64,000 nt of DNA from Opitutus sp. GAS368 (GTDB lineage Bacteria > Verrucomicrobiota > Verrucomicrobiia > Opitutales > Opitutaceae): the NCBI GenBank assembly GCA_945906965.1, contig CAMDRP010000002.1, positions 1 to 64,000 on the forward strand, read 5' to 3'. A model generated the notes under the pieces. That model was not told where the DNA came from. It saw only the letters and a program-made list of their open reading frames with translations, and did not search any database. Shown here piece by piece: positions 19,416 to 29,633 of this stretch. A program made the translations under genes and the position numbers. The stretch's first letter is position 1; the number at the start of each line of letters is the position of its first letter.

Positions 19416-20324
19416 ATGTTGTCAGAAATTCCCCTTCACCACGCCGCGACCCAGCGGCGCGCGGAGGCGAGTGCGCGGCTGGTGTTGCGCGGTATTTTTC
19501 TAAACGCGGTGCTCGCGGTGGTTAAAATCGCGGGAGGAATTTTCGGTCATACCTACGCGTTGATCGCGGATGGGGCGGAGTCGATGATCGACATTTTGTC
19601 GTCGCTGCTCGTGTGGATGGGATTACGGGTCGCGGCGCAACCGCCTGATGAGGATCATCCGTATGGCCACGGCAAGGCGGAGCCACTTGCGGCGTTGGCG
19701 GTGGCGGTATTTATTTTTGCGATCGCGGGCTGGATTGGTTGGAGCGCGATTCGGGAGATCATGACGCCGCACCGTGGGCCGCATTGGGCGACGTTGCCGT
19801 TATTGGCGGGCGTCGTGGCGGTAAAGATGTGGTTCTCCGCTCGGATGAATCAAGCGGGCGAGGCGGCGGGTAGCACGGGGCTGAAAGTGGAGGCGTTGCA
19901 TCATTATTCGGATGCCGTGACTTCGGCGGCGGCTTTTGTGGGGATCGCGATCGCGGTCTGGGCGGGTCCGGGTTACGAGATGGCGGACGACTGGGCGGCG
20001 CTTTTGGCGTGTGGCGTGATTCTTTTTAACGGCGTGATCATGTTCAACAAGGCGCTGGCCGATGTGATGGACACGGCGGTCTCAGCGGCCTTGGAAAATG
20101 AAATACGCGAAGTCGCGCTCGCTGTGCCGGGCGTGAAGGCGCTCGATAAATGTCGGGTGCGCAAAAGTGGTTTGAGTCACCTCGTCGACATTCAAGTGCG
20201 CGTCGATGGCGAGCTTACAGTGCGCGAGGGGCATGATATCGCACACGCGGTTAAAGACGCGTTGCTGGCTTCAACGCGTCACGCCGTCAGCGATGTTTCG
20301 GTCCACATTGAGCCAATGAAATGA
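19416..20324 (+). CDS. Cation diffusion facilitator-family transporter
   Basis: 'ALIADGAESMIDILSSLLVWMGLRVA..PPDEDHPYGHGKAEPLAAL' and 'HHYSDAVTSAAAFVG' CDF metal motifs. Confidence 0.92.
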   Translation: MLSEIPLHHAATQRRAEASARLVLRGIFLNAVLAVVKIAGGIFGHTYALIADGAESMIDILSSLLVWMGLRVAAQPPDEDHPYGHGKAEPLAALAVAVFIFAIAGWIGWSAIREIMTPHRGPHWATLPLLAGVVAVKMWFSARMNQAGEAAGSTGLKVEALHHYSDAVTSAAAFVGIAIAVWAGPGYEMADDWAALLACGVILFNGVIMFNKALADVMDTAVSAALENEIREVALAVPGVKALDKCRVRKSGLSHLVDIQVRVDGELTVREGHDIAHAVKDALLASTRHAVSDVSVHIEPMK

Positions 20325-20371
20325 CCGCGGCGGCCTGCCCGTGCGCCGTGCGTCATCTCGGTGAAGCGCTT

Positions 20372-20539
20372 TTAGTCGAAAAATTTCTGCGCGAGTTTCC
20401 AGCTCACGTAAACTCCCACGAGGCTGCCGATGCCGCTCGCCATGAAGTTAGGGAAAAAATCCCAGCCCAGCGCCTCGCCTAACCACCAGCCGCTGTAGCC
20501 GCCGATTGTCGTGCCGATTAAGATACAGATTTTGTTCAC
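20372..20539 (-). CDS. Small membrane protein (55 aa), translationally coupled to the upstream carboxypeptidase
   Basis: GTG start overlaps the carboxypeptidase TGA (GTGA); my translation VNKICILIGTTIGGYSGWWLGEALGWDFFPNFMASGIGSLVGVYVSWKLAQKFFD*; below the length cutoff of the ORF track. Confidence 0.6.
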   Translation of the reverse strand: MNKICILIGTTIGGYSGWWLGEALGWDFFPNFMASGIGSLVGVYVSWKLAQKFFD

Positions 20540-21801
20540 GGTTTAACGGGTGCAGTAAAGGTAGGCTTGGTCGCTTCGGCGGCGAGCAGTTGCTCCATCA
20601 GCGCTTCGGCGGCGGCGGTGGCGATGGCTTGAAGTATAACTCGGTCCGTGTTGTCGCCGACTTCGTACGTGCAGGTTGGGATGCCGTATTCGCGATACGC
20701 CCAGTTGTGCGAGGTCGTGATCGTCGGCTTGCGCTGCGTGGAGCGCTTGGGGGTGTTGTGCGGTAGGCGGGAGGTGATGCCGGCGATCCAGGCGGCGGTG
20801 AAACCGGGTAATTGGGAGGGCCAATCGTCGGGCTGTGTGTAGAGCCCGTCCGCAAAGCTCGAGTGGAAATCGATGTGGAAATAGTGCGGGCCGCGTGCAC
20901 GCAGAGCTTGAAATTGATCGCGCACGGCGCGGGTTTCGGGGTTTTCCCATAGGCCCCAATCGCGGTTGAGGTCGACGCCGCGAGCATTGTGGCGCCAGTG
21001 GCCGCCGTTGACGCCGTCGGGGTTGACGAGGGGCACGAGCATCACGGCGAATTTTTCGCGGAAGCGGTGCGCGAGCGGCGTCTCGGCGACGAGGGTTTCG
21101 ATGAAGCGGAGCAACGCCTGCGAGCCGGTCGTCTCGGGGGGATGTTGGCGGCTGACGACGGTGATGAAGTTGGGCTTCGCGCCGGCCGGCACGGCGTTGA
21201 TCTCGAGTTTGTAAATCGGTTGGCCGAGCTCGGAGCGGCCAATCTCGTCGCGCGTGATAAACGGCAAGCGTTCGAGCGTGCGGCTCCATGCTTCTAGCCG
21301 CTCAGTGGAGATGATTTCCTGCGCTGCAACCCACAGTGGCTCGGGGCCGACCTTGAGCGTGATCGTGCCTTCATCGGCGGCGGGGCCGTGTTTAAAAGCT
21401 TCGGCCGGTAATGTGATCCAGCTCGTGCCATCGACGCTGATTTTGGGAATGTAGCGCAGGGCGGTGCCTTCGCAACTCACGTGAATTTTGATGGTTTTCG
21501 CCGTTTTGGCGCTGAGGCGGAAGGCGAACCAAGGGCTCGCGTTGATCGGACGATTTTCCGGCGAGGTGATGACGGCGAAGTGATCACGAGCGGTACGCGT
21601 GCAAGCGTTGATGCGTGCGGCGGAGAATTGCGTGTCAAACGTGACTCCGTCCTCACTGAATTCCCAGGTGCGTGCGGGGGTGGCGGCGAGCGCCGGTGTC
21701 GCTGGCGTGGCGGCGCGCGCGAGCAGCGGGACAAAGCTGCACGTGGCGGCGGCGATGACACCGGCGAGAATAAACAAGGGTACGCGGCGAGCGATTATCA
21801 T
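20536..21801 (-). CDS. M14-family zinc carboxypeptidase
   Basis: Signal peptide; 'VVSRQHPPETTGSQALLRFIE...VPLVNPDGVNGGHWRHNARGVDLNRDWG' and 'YFHIDFHSS' are M14 motifs. Confidence 0.88.
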   Translation of the reverse strand: MIIARRVPLFILAGVIAAATCSFVPLLARAATPATPALAATPARTWEFSEDGVTFDTQFSAARINACTRTARDHFAVITSPENRPINASPWFAFRLSAKTAKTIKIHVSCEGTALRYIPKISVDGTSWITLPAEAFKHGPAADEGTITLKVGPEPLWVAAQEIISTERLEAWSRTLERLPFITRDEIGRSELGQPIYKLEINAVPAGAKPNFITVVSRQHPPETTGSQALLRFIETLVAETPLAHRFREKFAVMLVPLVNPDGVNGGHWRHNARGVDLNRDWGLWENPETRAVRDQFQALRARGPHYFHIDFHSSFADGLYTQPDDWPSQLPGFTAAWIAGITSRLPHNTPKRSTQRKPTITTSHNWAYREYGIPTCTYEVGDNTDRVILQAIATAAAEALMEQLLAAEATKPTFTAPVKP

Positions 21802-22052
21802 GGCAACGAGTGAGGCGATGAATCGAGGGGAGTATTGGGGTCCAATCTGGGATTAGGCCGGCGCACACTGCAAGACTGTGCTCGATTGTGCAGGTCTACG
21901 CCATCTCCCCGTTGAAGTCACTCCTTAGGTAACTAAGTGCACCCAGGTAGTATGGCAGGTCAGTTTGTTCGAATTTTGTTCGAATCTTGGATTTTTTGCA
22001 TCATATCATTTTCTTCCGTACTTTGACGAAGTCTTGGTACATTTTTCTCGTG

Positions 22053-22892
22053 ATGGTTCTTTTCGGCTGGTCCGGACTGGGCGTGCTGGCGGCTACACCT
22101 GAGCTAGCGCCACGCGGGAACTTTATGTTTACCCACGGTGGGCATACGTTGCGGGTTTGGTATTTCCGCTCAGTGGCGACGCCGTCGGATGCGCCGGTGT
22201 TGTTCGTGATGCACGGGGTGGGGCGCAACGCCGAGGAATACCTTGATGACTGGATCGAACTGGCCACGCAGAAGCAGTTTCTCGTGGTGGTGCCGGAGTT
22301 TTCGAAAGCAGAATTTCCCGGCGAAGAAGCGTATAATTCCGGCAACATGTTCGACAAGGCTGGTCGAGCGATTCCGCGCGAACGTTGGTCTTATTCTGTG
22401 ATTGAGCCGCTGTTTGACGCGCTCGCCCTGCAACTCGGTCATCATCGGAAAGATTACATGCTTTATGGGCATTCGGCGGGGGCGCAGTTTGTGCATCGGT
22501 TTGTTTATTTCATGCCTGAGGCGCGTTATACTCGGGCGGTAGCGGCCAACGCTGGTTGGTATACGTTACCGAGCCTAGACGTGGCTTTCCCCTACGGACT
22601 TAAAGGCAGCACGGCTGATGTCGCGGCCTTGCGGGCGGCGTGGGCGCGTCCGCTGGTGGTTTTGCTCGGTGAGGCGGATATCGATCCGAATAGTTCGGCG
22701 CTGCGTCACACCCCTGAGGCGGATGCACAGGGGCTGTATCGTTTTGCGCGTGGCCAATATTTCTATGCCCAATCGCGCGCTGCGGCTGCGACGATGCACG
22801 CGCCGTTTAACTGGACCCTCGCCACGGCGCCCGGAATCGCCCACTTTAATAACGGTATGGCTCCGTTTGCAGCTCGCCAATTTTTCCCTTAA
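22053..22892 (+). CDS. Alpha/beta-hydrolase (PHB depolymerase/esterase-like), secreted
   Basis: 'PVLFVMHGVGRNAEEYLDDW', nucleophile 'YGHSAGAQF'; ORF track start at 21987 is TTG, ATG 22053 gives a signal peptide. Confidence 0.72.
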   Translation: MVLFGWSGLGVLAATPELAPRGNFMFTHGGHTLRVWYFRSVATPSDAPVLFVMHGVGRNAEEYLDDWIELATQKQFLVVVPEFSKAEFPGEEAYNSGNMFDKAGRAIPRERWSYSVIEPLFDALALQLGHHRKDYMLYGHSAGAQFVHRFVYFMPEARYTRAVAANAGWYTLPSLDVAFPYGLKGSTADVAALRAAWARPLVVLLGEADIDPNSSALRHTPEADAQGLYRFARGQYFYAQSRAAAATMHAPFNWTLATAPGIAHFNNGMAPFAARQFFP

Positions 22893-22922
22893 CCATCTCC
22901 CCTTTCTATTTCCTAAACTACC

Positions 22923-25900
22923 ATGACAAATCCAGCTAACCCCCCACGCCCAAACCTCGGTGTCGCCTTGTTGGCGAGCGCCGTTTTGGCCCTCACTGCC
23001 TCCGCTCAGTCGGTCGATCAGACCGTCAAGCTCGAGGCTTTCACCGTCACCGGTTCTAACTTGAAACGCCTCGATCAGGAGAAAGTCCTGCCCGTGACCG
23101 TGTTAGCCGCCAGCGAACTCGAAGTGCGCGATGCCTCGCAGCCCTCCGAATTGTTAACCGCGCTCCCGCAGGTCACCGGCCTCCCTGGTAATGAAACCGC
23201 GACCCTCGGCGCCACCGCTCGCGGTGACAATGCCAGCGTCTCGCTCCGCGGTATTCCTTCGAGCAATACCCTCATCCTCCTCAACGGCCGTCGTCTCACG
23301 CCGCACCCGATCAGCCAGTCTGAAGCCGGCGCTCCGACGCTCTCCACCAACGTCAACACCCTGCCCAATCGCGGCCTTGAGCGCGTCGAAATCCTGCGCG
23401 ACGGCGCCTCGTCCATTTACGGCACCGACGCCGTCGCTGGCGTTGTGAATTACGTTACCAATAAAAATTTCCGCGGCACCGAGCTCGCGCTGCGCTTCGG
23501 CCAGACCCGCTACGGCGACGGCCAAGAAACCCGCGCGACCCTCACCCATGGTCTGGACTTCGCCAAAGGCCGTGGCCGCGCGATGATCACCGCCGATTTC
23601 TACAGACGCGAAGCGATGTACGCCCGCGACCGTTCGTTCTCGGCCGAAGCGGACAACAGCTACCGCGCACCCGCGCCGTGGAATGTTTCCACCAACACCA
23701 CCTTCAACCTGCGCTCCGCCACCACCCAATATGGAAATTATCTCCTCGGCACCGTGGGCGGCACCGATGCTTACGGCTCCATCAACTCATTTACCGGCGC
23801 GCGCCCCACGGGTGTGCCTGCAACCTTGGCTGCTGCTTCCGGCGCGTTTTTCCTCGTGCCCAACGGTACGGGCGGCGCGTCCTTCGCTACCGCTACGCCA
23901 AGCCGCGCGGGCGTGACGGCCGATTACTACTGGAATAACAACGCCGCGCGCGTCATCCAGCCCAAGTCCGATCGCACGAATATTTTTGCTAGCGGCGAAT
24001 TTGACCTCACGAACCGCATCACCGCGTTCGTCGATGCCAGCCTCTACCAAGCCCAGTCCGTCACCTACCGTGAAGCCGACGGCATCACGCAGAGCACCGA
24101 CGGTTTTATCATCGTTCCCGCGAGCAATCCTTACAATCCCTTCGGCACGCGCTTCTGGTCCCCGACCGGTGCCGCCAACACCGATGGCACCGCGCGCCTC
24201 ACCGGCACGCCTTCTGCTGTCTCGATCACCAACAAACGTCTCTCCGATCTCGCGACGCGTACCGATTACGTCGATACCTCCGTTTATCGAGGCGTCATGG
24301 GCCTCCGCGGTAAACTTAGTGGTTCCTGGTCTTGGGAAGCGGCGCTGCTCTATTCGGCCGCCCGCGTGATCGAAAACGAAACCGGCCCAAGCCGGAAATC
24401 GGCTTTGATCGCCACCATCAACCAGACCGATCCAGCTAAAGCGTTTAATCCGTTCACTCGCACGTTTGCCGTGCAAAACGGTACCCTCGTCGCCACGGGC
24501 AATTTTAAAAACCCCGATAGCGTCACCTCGACGTTCCGCTCGGAGTTCATCCGTAACGGCATCAGCAAACTCGGCAGCGGCGATGTGCGCGCTTCGGGTG
24601 ACGTATTCCCCATCTGGGGCGGCAACGCCATCGGCGGCGCCTTCGGTGGTGAGTTCCGCTACGAGACCTACGACGATTACCGTCCGCCCTACGCCGGGCT
24701 GAATCCTGCCGGCTCCGGCCTCAACCCCGAGAGTAATGACTTCCTCGGTTTCTCGCCCAATTCCGATACCCACGGTAACCGCCACGTCGCCGCCGCCTAC
24801 CTCGAGACGGTGGTTCCGCTCGTCGGCAACAAATTCACGCTCCCGCTCGTGCGCTCCCTCGAGCTCACCGCATCCGCGCGCTACGAGAGCTACACCGACT
24901 TTGGCTCCACCACTAAGCCGAAGTACGGTATCAACTGGCGCCCCAACTCTTGGATCATGGGTCGCGCCTCCTACAACGAAGGTTTCCACGCGCCTAACCT
25001 CGCTCAACTCTTCACTGGTACGCTCATCCGCACCGTCACTGGCAGCACCGATTCTTACCGCAGCGCGGTCACGGGTCTCACCACGGACGGTCCCTCGAAT
25101 CGCCGCAGCGTCGCCTCCGGTAATCGCGCTCTTAAGCCCGAGACTTCCACCGGCAAATCCGGCGGCGTCGTCATCGACGTACCCTTCGTGAAGGGCCTCT
25201 CCGTCTCCGTCGATTACTGGGAAATTGAGCAGAAGAGCCTCATCTCTTCCTCGGGCTCCATCGCCGATGACACCGCGACCCTCCAAGCCGCTACTAAGGC
25301 CGCCCTCGCCCTGGGCCAGAACATCAACTCCATCGACCTCGGCTCCGGCACCGCCAACTACAAGGGTGACGGCTCCGTGGTCCGCCTCGCGGTTACTCAG
25401 GCCGATCGCGATTTCTTCGCCGCTTATAATGCCCGGCAAGTCCCCGGCAATCAACGCGCCGTCGTCGGTTCGATCAATATCCTGCGCACGACTTACTTCA
25501 ACAAAGCCTCCCAGTTCGTGAACGGTTTCGACTTCGACGTGAACTACCGCTTCCCGAAACTAGCCCTCGGCAACTTCGTGTTTAACACCACCTGGACCAA
25601 GCTGAACGATTTCCACAACTACAGCGTCGCCGGTGCTTCCCGCACCGAATTGCGCAACACCAACGCCACCGGCGGTGCCTCACCCAATTGGCGCGGCGCC
25701 TCCACGCTCACCTGGCGCCGCCAGCAATGGGGTGCCGGCTTTGGCTTCTACTACATCGGCAGCTACACGGATACCGGTGCCACCACCACGCAGGCTACCT
25801 ACGAGTCGCTCGGTTCCCCGAGCTACATCACGCCCATCGTGAACAACGGCTCGGTTTCCTACCGTTACACGGTCCACGACACGAAATCTTATAATATCTA

Positions 25901-26084
25901 CACCTCTTACCGGATCGTTTCGCGCAATACCTACCTCAATAAAACCGACATCCGCCTCGGGGTGAATAACCTCTTCAACGCCAAGCCCCCGCTCTCGAGT
26001 GACTCGCGTGGCTACGATCCGGCCGTTTATAACACCATGGCGCGCGGTCTCACTTGGTCCGCGCAAATAACCAAAAAGTTCTAA
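22923..26084 (+). CDS. TonB-dependent receptor
   Basis: Signal peptide, 'VKLEAFTVTGSNLKR', plug 'VEILRDGASSIYGTDAVAGVVNYVTNKNFRGTEL', C-terminal barrel 'GLTWSAQITKKF'. Confidence 0.93.
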   Translation: MTNPANPPRPNLGVALLASAVLALTASAQSVDQTVKLEAFTVTGSNLKRLDQEKVLPVTVLAASELEVRDASQPSELLTALPQVTGLPGNETATLGATARGDNASVSLRGIPSSNTLILLNGRRLTPHPISQSEAGAPTLSTNVNTLPNRGLERVEILRDGASSIYGTDAVAGVVNYVTNKNFRGTELALRFGQTRYGDGQETRATLTHGLDFAKGRGRAMITADFYRREAMYARDRSFSAEADNSYRAPAPWNVSTNTTFNLRSATTQYGNYLLGTVGGTDAYGSINSFTGARPTGVPATLAAASGAFFLVPNGTGGASFATATPSRAGVTADYYWNNNAARVIQPKSDRTNIFASGEFDLTNRITAFVDASLYQAQSVTYREADGITQSTDGFIIVPASNPYNPFGTRFWSPTGAANTDGTARLTGTPSAVSITNKRLSDLATRTDYVDTSVYRGVMGLRGKLSGSWSWEAALLYSAARVIENETGPSRKSALIATINQTDPAKAFNPFTRTFAVQNGTLVATGNFKNPDSVTSTFRSEFIRNGISKLGSGDVRASGDVFPIWGGNAIGGAFGGEFRYETYDDYRPPYAGLNPAGSGLNPESNDFLGFSPNSDTHGNRHVAAAYLETVVPLVGNKFTLPLVRSLELTASARYESYTDFGSTTKPKYGINWRPNSWIMGRASYNEGFHAPNLAQLFTGTLIRTVTGSTDSYRSAVTGLTTDGPSNRRSVASGNRALKPETSTGKSGGVVIDVPFVKGLSVSVDYWEIEQKSLISSSGSIADDTATLQAATKAALALGQNINSIDLGSGTANYKGDGSVVRLAVTQADRDFFAAYNARQVPGNQRAVVGSINILRTTYFNKASQFVNGFDFDVNYRFPKLALGNFVFNTTWTKLNDFHNYSVAGASRTELRNTNATGGASPNWRGASTLTWRRQQWGAGFGFYYIGSYTDTGATTTQATYESLGSPSYITPIVNNGSVSYRYTVHDTKSYNIYTSYRIVSRNTYLNKTDIRLGVNNLFNAKPPLSSDSRGYDPAVYNTMARGLTWSAQITKKF

Positions 26085-26138
26085 GCCCGCTTAGAATCTG
26101 GATCGCCTCTCCGGTGGGGCGGTCCCTTTGATCACGCA

Positions 26139-26193
26139 GCCGGCTAATGCTGAACTGAAATTAACTTCTGTTCATCAGCGTTGGCCGGCTTTC
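26139..26193 (+). terminator. Long hairpin downstream of the TonB receptor
   Basis: gccggctaatgctga ... tcagcgttggccggc: 15-bp stem with two U-G wobbles, then tttcccgttt. Confidence 0.55.
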
Positions 26194-26233
26194 CCGTTTA
26201 CTCTCCTCCCGATCGATCGCAGATTATTCTTAT

Positions 26234-28060
26234 ATGAAAAAGCGCAACCTCTCCATGCCGCTCAGCACCAATAAACATCTACTGCGCTGGGTCGAAAAAA
26301 TGGTCGAGCTCTGTAAGCCCGATGCGATCCATTGGATCGACGGCTCCAAAGAAGAATACGACCAACTTTGCGCCGAGATGGTCGCCGGCGACACCTTCAT
26401 CAAGCTCAACCAAAAGAAATGGCCCGGCTGTTACCTCGCCCGCTCCGATGCTAGCGACGTCGCCCGCGTCGAAGACCGCACGTTCATCTGCGCCCTCTCC
26501 AAAGAAGCCGCCGGCCCGACTAACAACTGGGTCAATCCCTTCGAGATGCGTAAAACGCTCAAGGGCCTCTTCAACGGCTGTATGAAGGGCCGCACCATGT
26601 ATGTGCTCCCTTACAGCATGGGCCCGCTCGGCTCCCCTATGTCGCAGATCGGCGTGCAACTCACCGACTCGCCTTACGCCGTCGTCAACATGCGCATCAT
26701 GGCGCGCATCGGTAAAAAAGTTTTCGAACTCATCGACCGTGATTTCAAACGCGTGGTCCCCTGCGTGCACTCCGTCGGCGCGCCGCTCGCCAAAGGCCAG
26801 AAGGACGTGTCGTGGCCTTCTAACAAAGAAAAATACATCGTTCACTTCCCCGAGACGCGCGAGATCTGGAGCTACGGTTCCGGCTACGGCGGCAACGCGC
26901 TCCTCGGTAAAAAATGCTTCGCTCTCCGCATAGCCTCGGCCATGGCCCGCGACGAAGGTTGGATGGCCGAGCATATGCTCATCCTCGGCGTCGAAAATCC
27001 GCAGGGCAAAAAAACCTACGTCGCCGCCGCATTCCCCAGCGCTTGCGGCAAGACCAACTTTGCGATGCTCATCCCGCCGCCGCATTTTCAAAAGCAGGGC
27101 TGGAAAATTTGGACCGTCGGTGACGACATCGCCTGGATCAAGCCCGACGCCGAAGGCCGCCTCCGCGCCATTAATCCCGAGGCCGGTTTCTTCGGTGTCG
27201 CCCCGGGCACCGGCGAAAACACTAATCCGAACGCCATGAAGGCGCTCTCGAAAAACACCATCTTCACCAACGTCGCGCTCACCGACGATGGCGGTGTCTG
27301 GTGGGAAGGCATGACCGAAAAACCGCCGGCACATGCGATCGACTGGCAAGGCAACGACTGGACGCCCGCGCTCGCCAAAGAAAAAGGGGTCAAAGCCGCG
27401 CACCCCAATTCCCGTTTCACCGCGCCGGCTAAACAATGCCCTACCATCGACCCCGACTGGGAAAAACCTGAAGGCGTGCCGATCAGTGCCTTCATCTTTG
27501 GCGGCCGCCGCGCCACGACGATGCCGTTGGTCTATCAAGCGTTCAACTGGTCGAGCGGCGTCTACGTTGGTGCCACCATGGGCTCCGAGATGACCGCCGC
27601 GGCCGCGGGCACGATTGGCAAAGTCCGCCGCGATCCGATGGCCATGTTGCCGTTCTGCGGCTACAATATGGCCGATTACTTCCGCCACTGGATGAACATG
27701 CAGCGCAACCTCACCGAGACCCCTCGCATCTTCCACGTGAATTGGTTCCGCAAAGACAAGGAGGGTAAATTTATCTGGCCCGGTTTTTCCGAAAACATGC
27801 GCGTCCTCAAATGGATCTGCGATCGCGTCCGCGCTGGCGGCCGCGCCAAGGAGACGCCCATCGGCTGGGTGCCTCGTTATAAAGATATCGACTGGACGGG
27901 CCTAAATTTCTCCGAGGAAAAATTTGAAGAACTCCAGGCCTTTGACCGTGCCGCTTGGCGCGCTGAAGTGCTGGGTCACGAAGAACTCTTCCTCGATCTT
28001 CACTCGCATCTGCCGAAGGAAATGATCTACGAACGCGAATTACTGATCTGCCGGATGTAG
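26234..28060 (+). CDS. pckG: Phosphoenolpyruvate carboxykinase (GTP)
   Basis: '[19 protein letters not shown]' P-loop, '[24 protein letters not shown]'-like region, '[33 protein letters not shown]'. Confidence 0.97.
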   Translation: MKKRNLSMPLSTNKHLLRWVEKMVELCKPDAIHWIDGSKEEYDQLCAEMVAGDTFIKLNQKKWPGCYLARSDASDVARVEDRTFICALSKEAAGPTNNWVNPFEMRKTLKGLFNGCMKGRTMYVLPYSMGPLGSPMSQIGVQLTDSPYAVVNMRIMARIGKKVFELIDRDFKRVVPCVHSVGAPLAKGQKDVSWPSNKEKYIVHFPETREIWSYGSGYGGNALLGKKCFALRIASAMARDEGWMAEHMLILGVENPQGKKTYVAAAFPSACGKTNFAMLIPPPHFQKQGWKIWTVGDDIAWIKPDAEGRLRAINPEAGFFGVAPGTGENTNPNAMKALSKNTIFTNVALTDDGGVWWEGMTEKPPAHAIDWQGNDWTPALAKEKGVKAAHPNSRFTAPAKQCPTIDPDWEKPEGVPISAFIFGGRRATTMPLVYQAFNWSSGVYVGATMGSEMTAAAAGTIGKVRRDPMAMLPFCGYNMADYFRHWMNMQRNLTETPRIFHVNWFRKDKEGKFIWPGFSENMRVLKWICDRVRAGGRAKETPIGWVPRYKDIDWTGLNFSEEKFEELQAFDRAAWRAEVLGHEELFLDLHSHLPKEMIYERELLICRM

Positions 28061-28098
28061 TTTTTCCGGCGGAGCAAACTTGCCGAAACACCTCCAAG

Positions 28099-28130
28099 GC
28101 GCATGGTTTCCACTGACCATGCGCTTTTTT
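28099..28130 (+). terminator. Rho-independent terminator of pckG
   Basis: gcgcatggt-ttccactg-accatgcgc-tttttt: perfect 9-bp stem plus T6. Confidence 0.8.
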
Positions 28131-28895
28131 CTGTTCACGATTTTCCTCACCTTTGCGGCCCTAGCGGGCCGGGCAGAAGTGCCCGCTTTGCTCGACGAAG
28201 CTTTGCAAAAGACGCTGCGCGACACCGACCGCTGGGCGTTTACCCAGACTTGGGCCGAGTTTGACGGCAAAGGCAAAGAGTTGAAGCGCGCGGTCGTCCG
28301 CTTTGACCCTTCCAAACCTTACGCTGAACAATACACGCCGCTGTCAGTCGATGGCAAACCACCGACTGAAGGCGACTTTGCAAAATATCGTCGCCGCGGA
28401 GAGAAACGGGGCGAACGCGCCGAGAAGGCCGAACGAGAGGGAGCGGAGACCGCGGACAAGAACCGGCAGACGCTGGGCGAATTGATGGACATCGAACGCG
28501 CCACGCTCACGGAGGAGGACGCGACGACGATCATCTACGAGGTGCCGCTCAAGAAAGAGGGTAACAAACGCTTTCCGCCGGAGAAGTTTCAGGTGCTCGC
28601 GCGAGTCAACAAGGCGACGCGAGGCTTTGAGCGGATCGAGGTCAAGCTGCGTGAAGCGATGCGCTCCATGCTGGTCGTCAAAATCAAATCCGGTGAAGGG
28701 GCGATGGAGTTTGCGACGGTGGACCCAAAATTTGCTCCTGCACTGGTGGCCGTAAAGGGCGGCGGTTCGGCGTCCGTGGCGTTCGTGCCGATCGGCCGGC
28801 GCTATGACCTCAAGCATGAAGATTTCAAGCGCGTGAAACCCTACGCCGACCGCTTCGGCGTACAGATCGGGACGATGAAGACCATCGATTTTTAA
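28119..28895 (+). CDS. Hypothetical secreted protein
   Basis: ATG at 28119 gives signal peptide MRFFLFTIFLTFAALAGRAEVP; 258 aa. Confidence 0.7.
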   Translation: MRFFLFTIFLTFAALAGRAEVPALLDEALQKTLRDTDRWAFTQTWAEFDGKGKELKRAVVRFDPSKPYAEQYTPLSVDGKPPTEGDFAKYRRRGEKRGERAEKAEREGAETADKNRQTLGELMDIERATLTEEDATTIIYEVPLKKEGNKRFPPEKFQVLARVNKATRGFERIEVKLREAMRSMLVVKIKSGEGAMEFATVDPKFAPALVAVKGGGSASVAFVPIGRRYDLKHEDFKRVKPYADRFGVQIGTMKTIDF

Positions 28896-29015
28896 GCGCG
28901 TCAGTTTCGCCCAATCTGACGCCTCGCGCTACGCTGCGTCTTGGCGCTCGCGCGCCAGCTCGAGCCGCCCTAGTATGATTCCTGCGACTTTTCGTCGCGC
29001 TACTGTGTTGTGCAC

Positions 29016-29618
29016 ATGAACGATGAACCTCCCGTGCCAACTTCACCCCCGGGCCTAATCCGCCCGAACGACTTCACCACGTTCATGCGCGATTACCAAG
29101 ACATGGTCTTCAGCACGGCGGCCCGCATTACCGGTAACGCGACGCAGGCCGAAGATATTGCGCAGGAGGTTTTCCTGAAGGCCTTTCAACACTTTGACAT
29201 GCTAAGCGCTAGCCCCACGGCCGGTGGTTGGTTGAAGACGGTCGCGACCAACCTTTCGCTCAATCATCTCACGCGTTATCGCAACCGCTGGCGTTTTTTC
29301 TCCGAACTGCGGCGTGATGATGCTGGCGATGCGTCCGATGCCCCCGAAATCGACTTCGCCGCGCCCGATGCTTTTTTCAGCGCCATGGACGCCGACGAAC
29401 GCCGTGCCCTCGTCGAACGCGCCCTCGCTGAACTCCCCGCCCATCAACGCGTCCCGCTAGTCCTCTATCATTTTGAAGCGATGCCCTACGACGAGATCGC
29501 CCAAAAACTCGGCGTCTCTCTGGCTAAAATAAAAACCGATATCCTCCGCGCCCGCGCCGCGCTCGCCAAAATTTTGCTCCGCGCCGACGGCCCCGCCGCC
29601 GAAACCCTGCGTCCCTGA
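29016..29618 (+). CDS. ECF-type RNA polymerase sigma factor
   Basis: 'MRDYQDMVFSTAARITGNATQAEDIAQEVFLKAFQHF' (sigma2) and 'LPAHQRVPLVLYHFEAMPYDEIAQKLGVSLAKIKTDILRARAAL' (sigma4). Confidence 0.92.
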   Translation: MNDEPPVPTSPPGLIRPNDFTTFMRDYQDMVFSTAARITGNATQAEDIAQEVFLKAFQHFDMLSASPTAGGWLKTVATNLSLNHLTRYRNRWRFFSELRRDDAGDASDAPEIDFAAPDAFFSAMDADERRALVERALAELPAHQRVPLVLYHFEAMPYDEIAQKLGVSLAKIKTDILRARAALAKILLRADGPAAETLRP

Positions 29619-29633
29619 TTACCGCATTACGTC

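Noticed and set aside
23787-25454. 555-aa minus-strand ORF opposite a TonB receptor gene
   Set aside because: Antisense to a clear TonB receptor; low-complexity GRGGE-type composition is typical of the shadow of GC-rich codon usage
26279-27736. 485-aa minus-strand ORF opposite pckG
   Set aside because: Antisense shadow ORF of a well-supported gene; no recognisable domain
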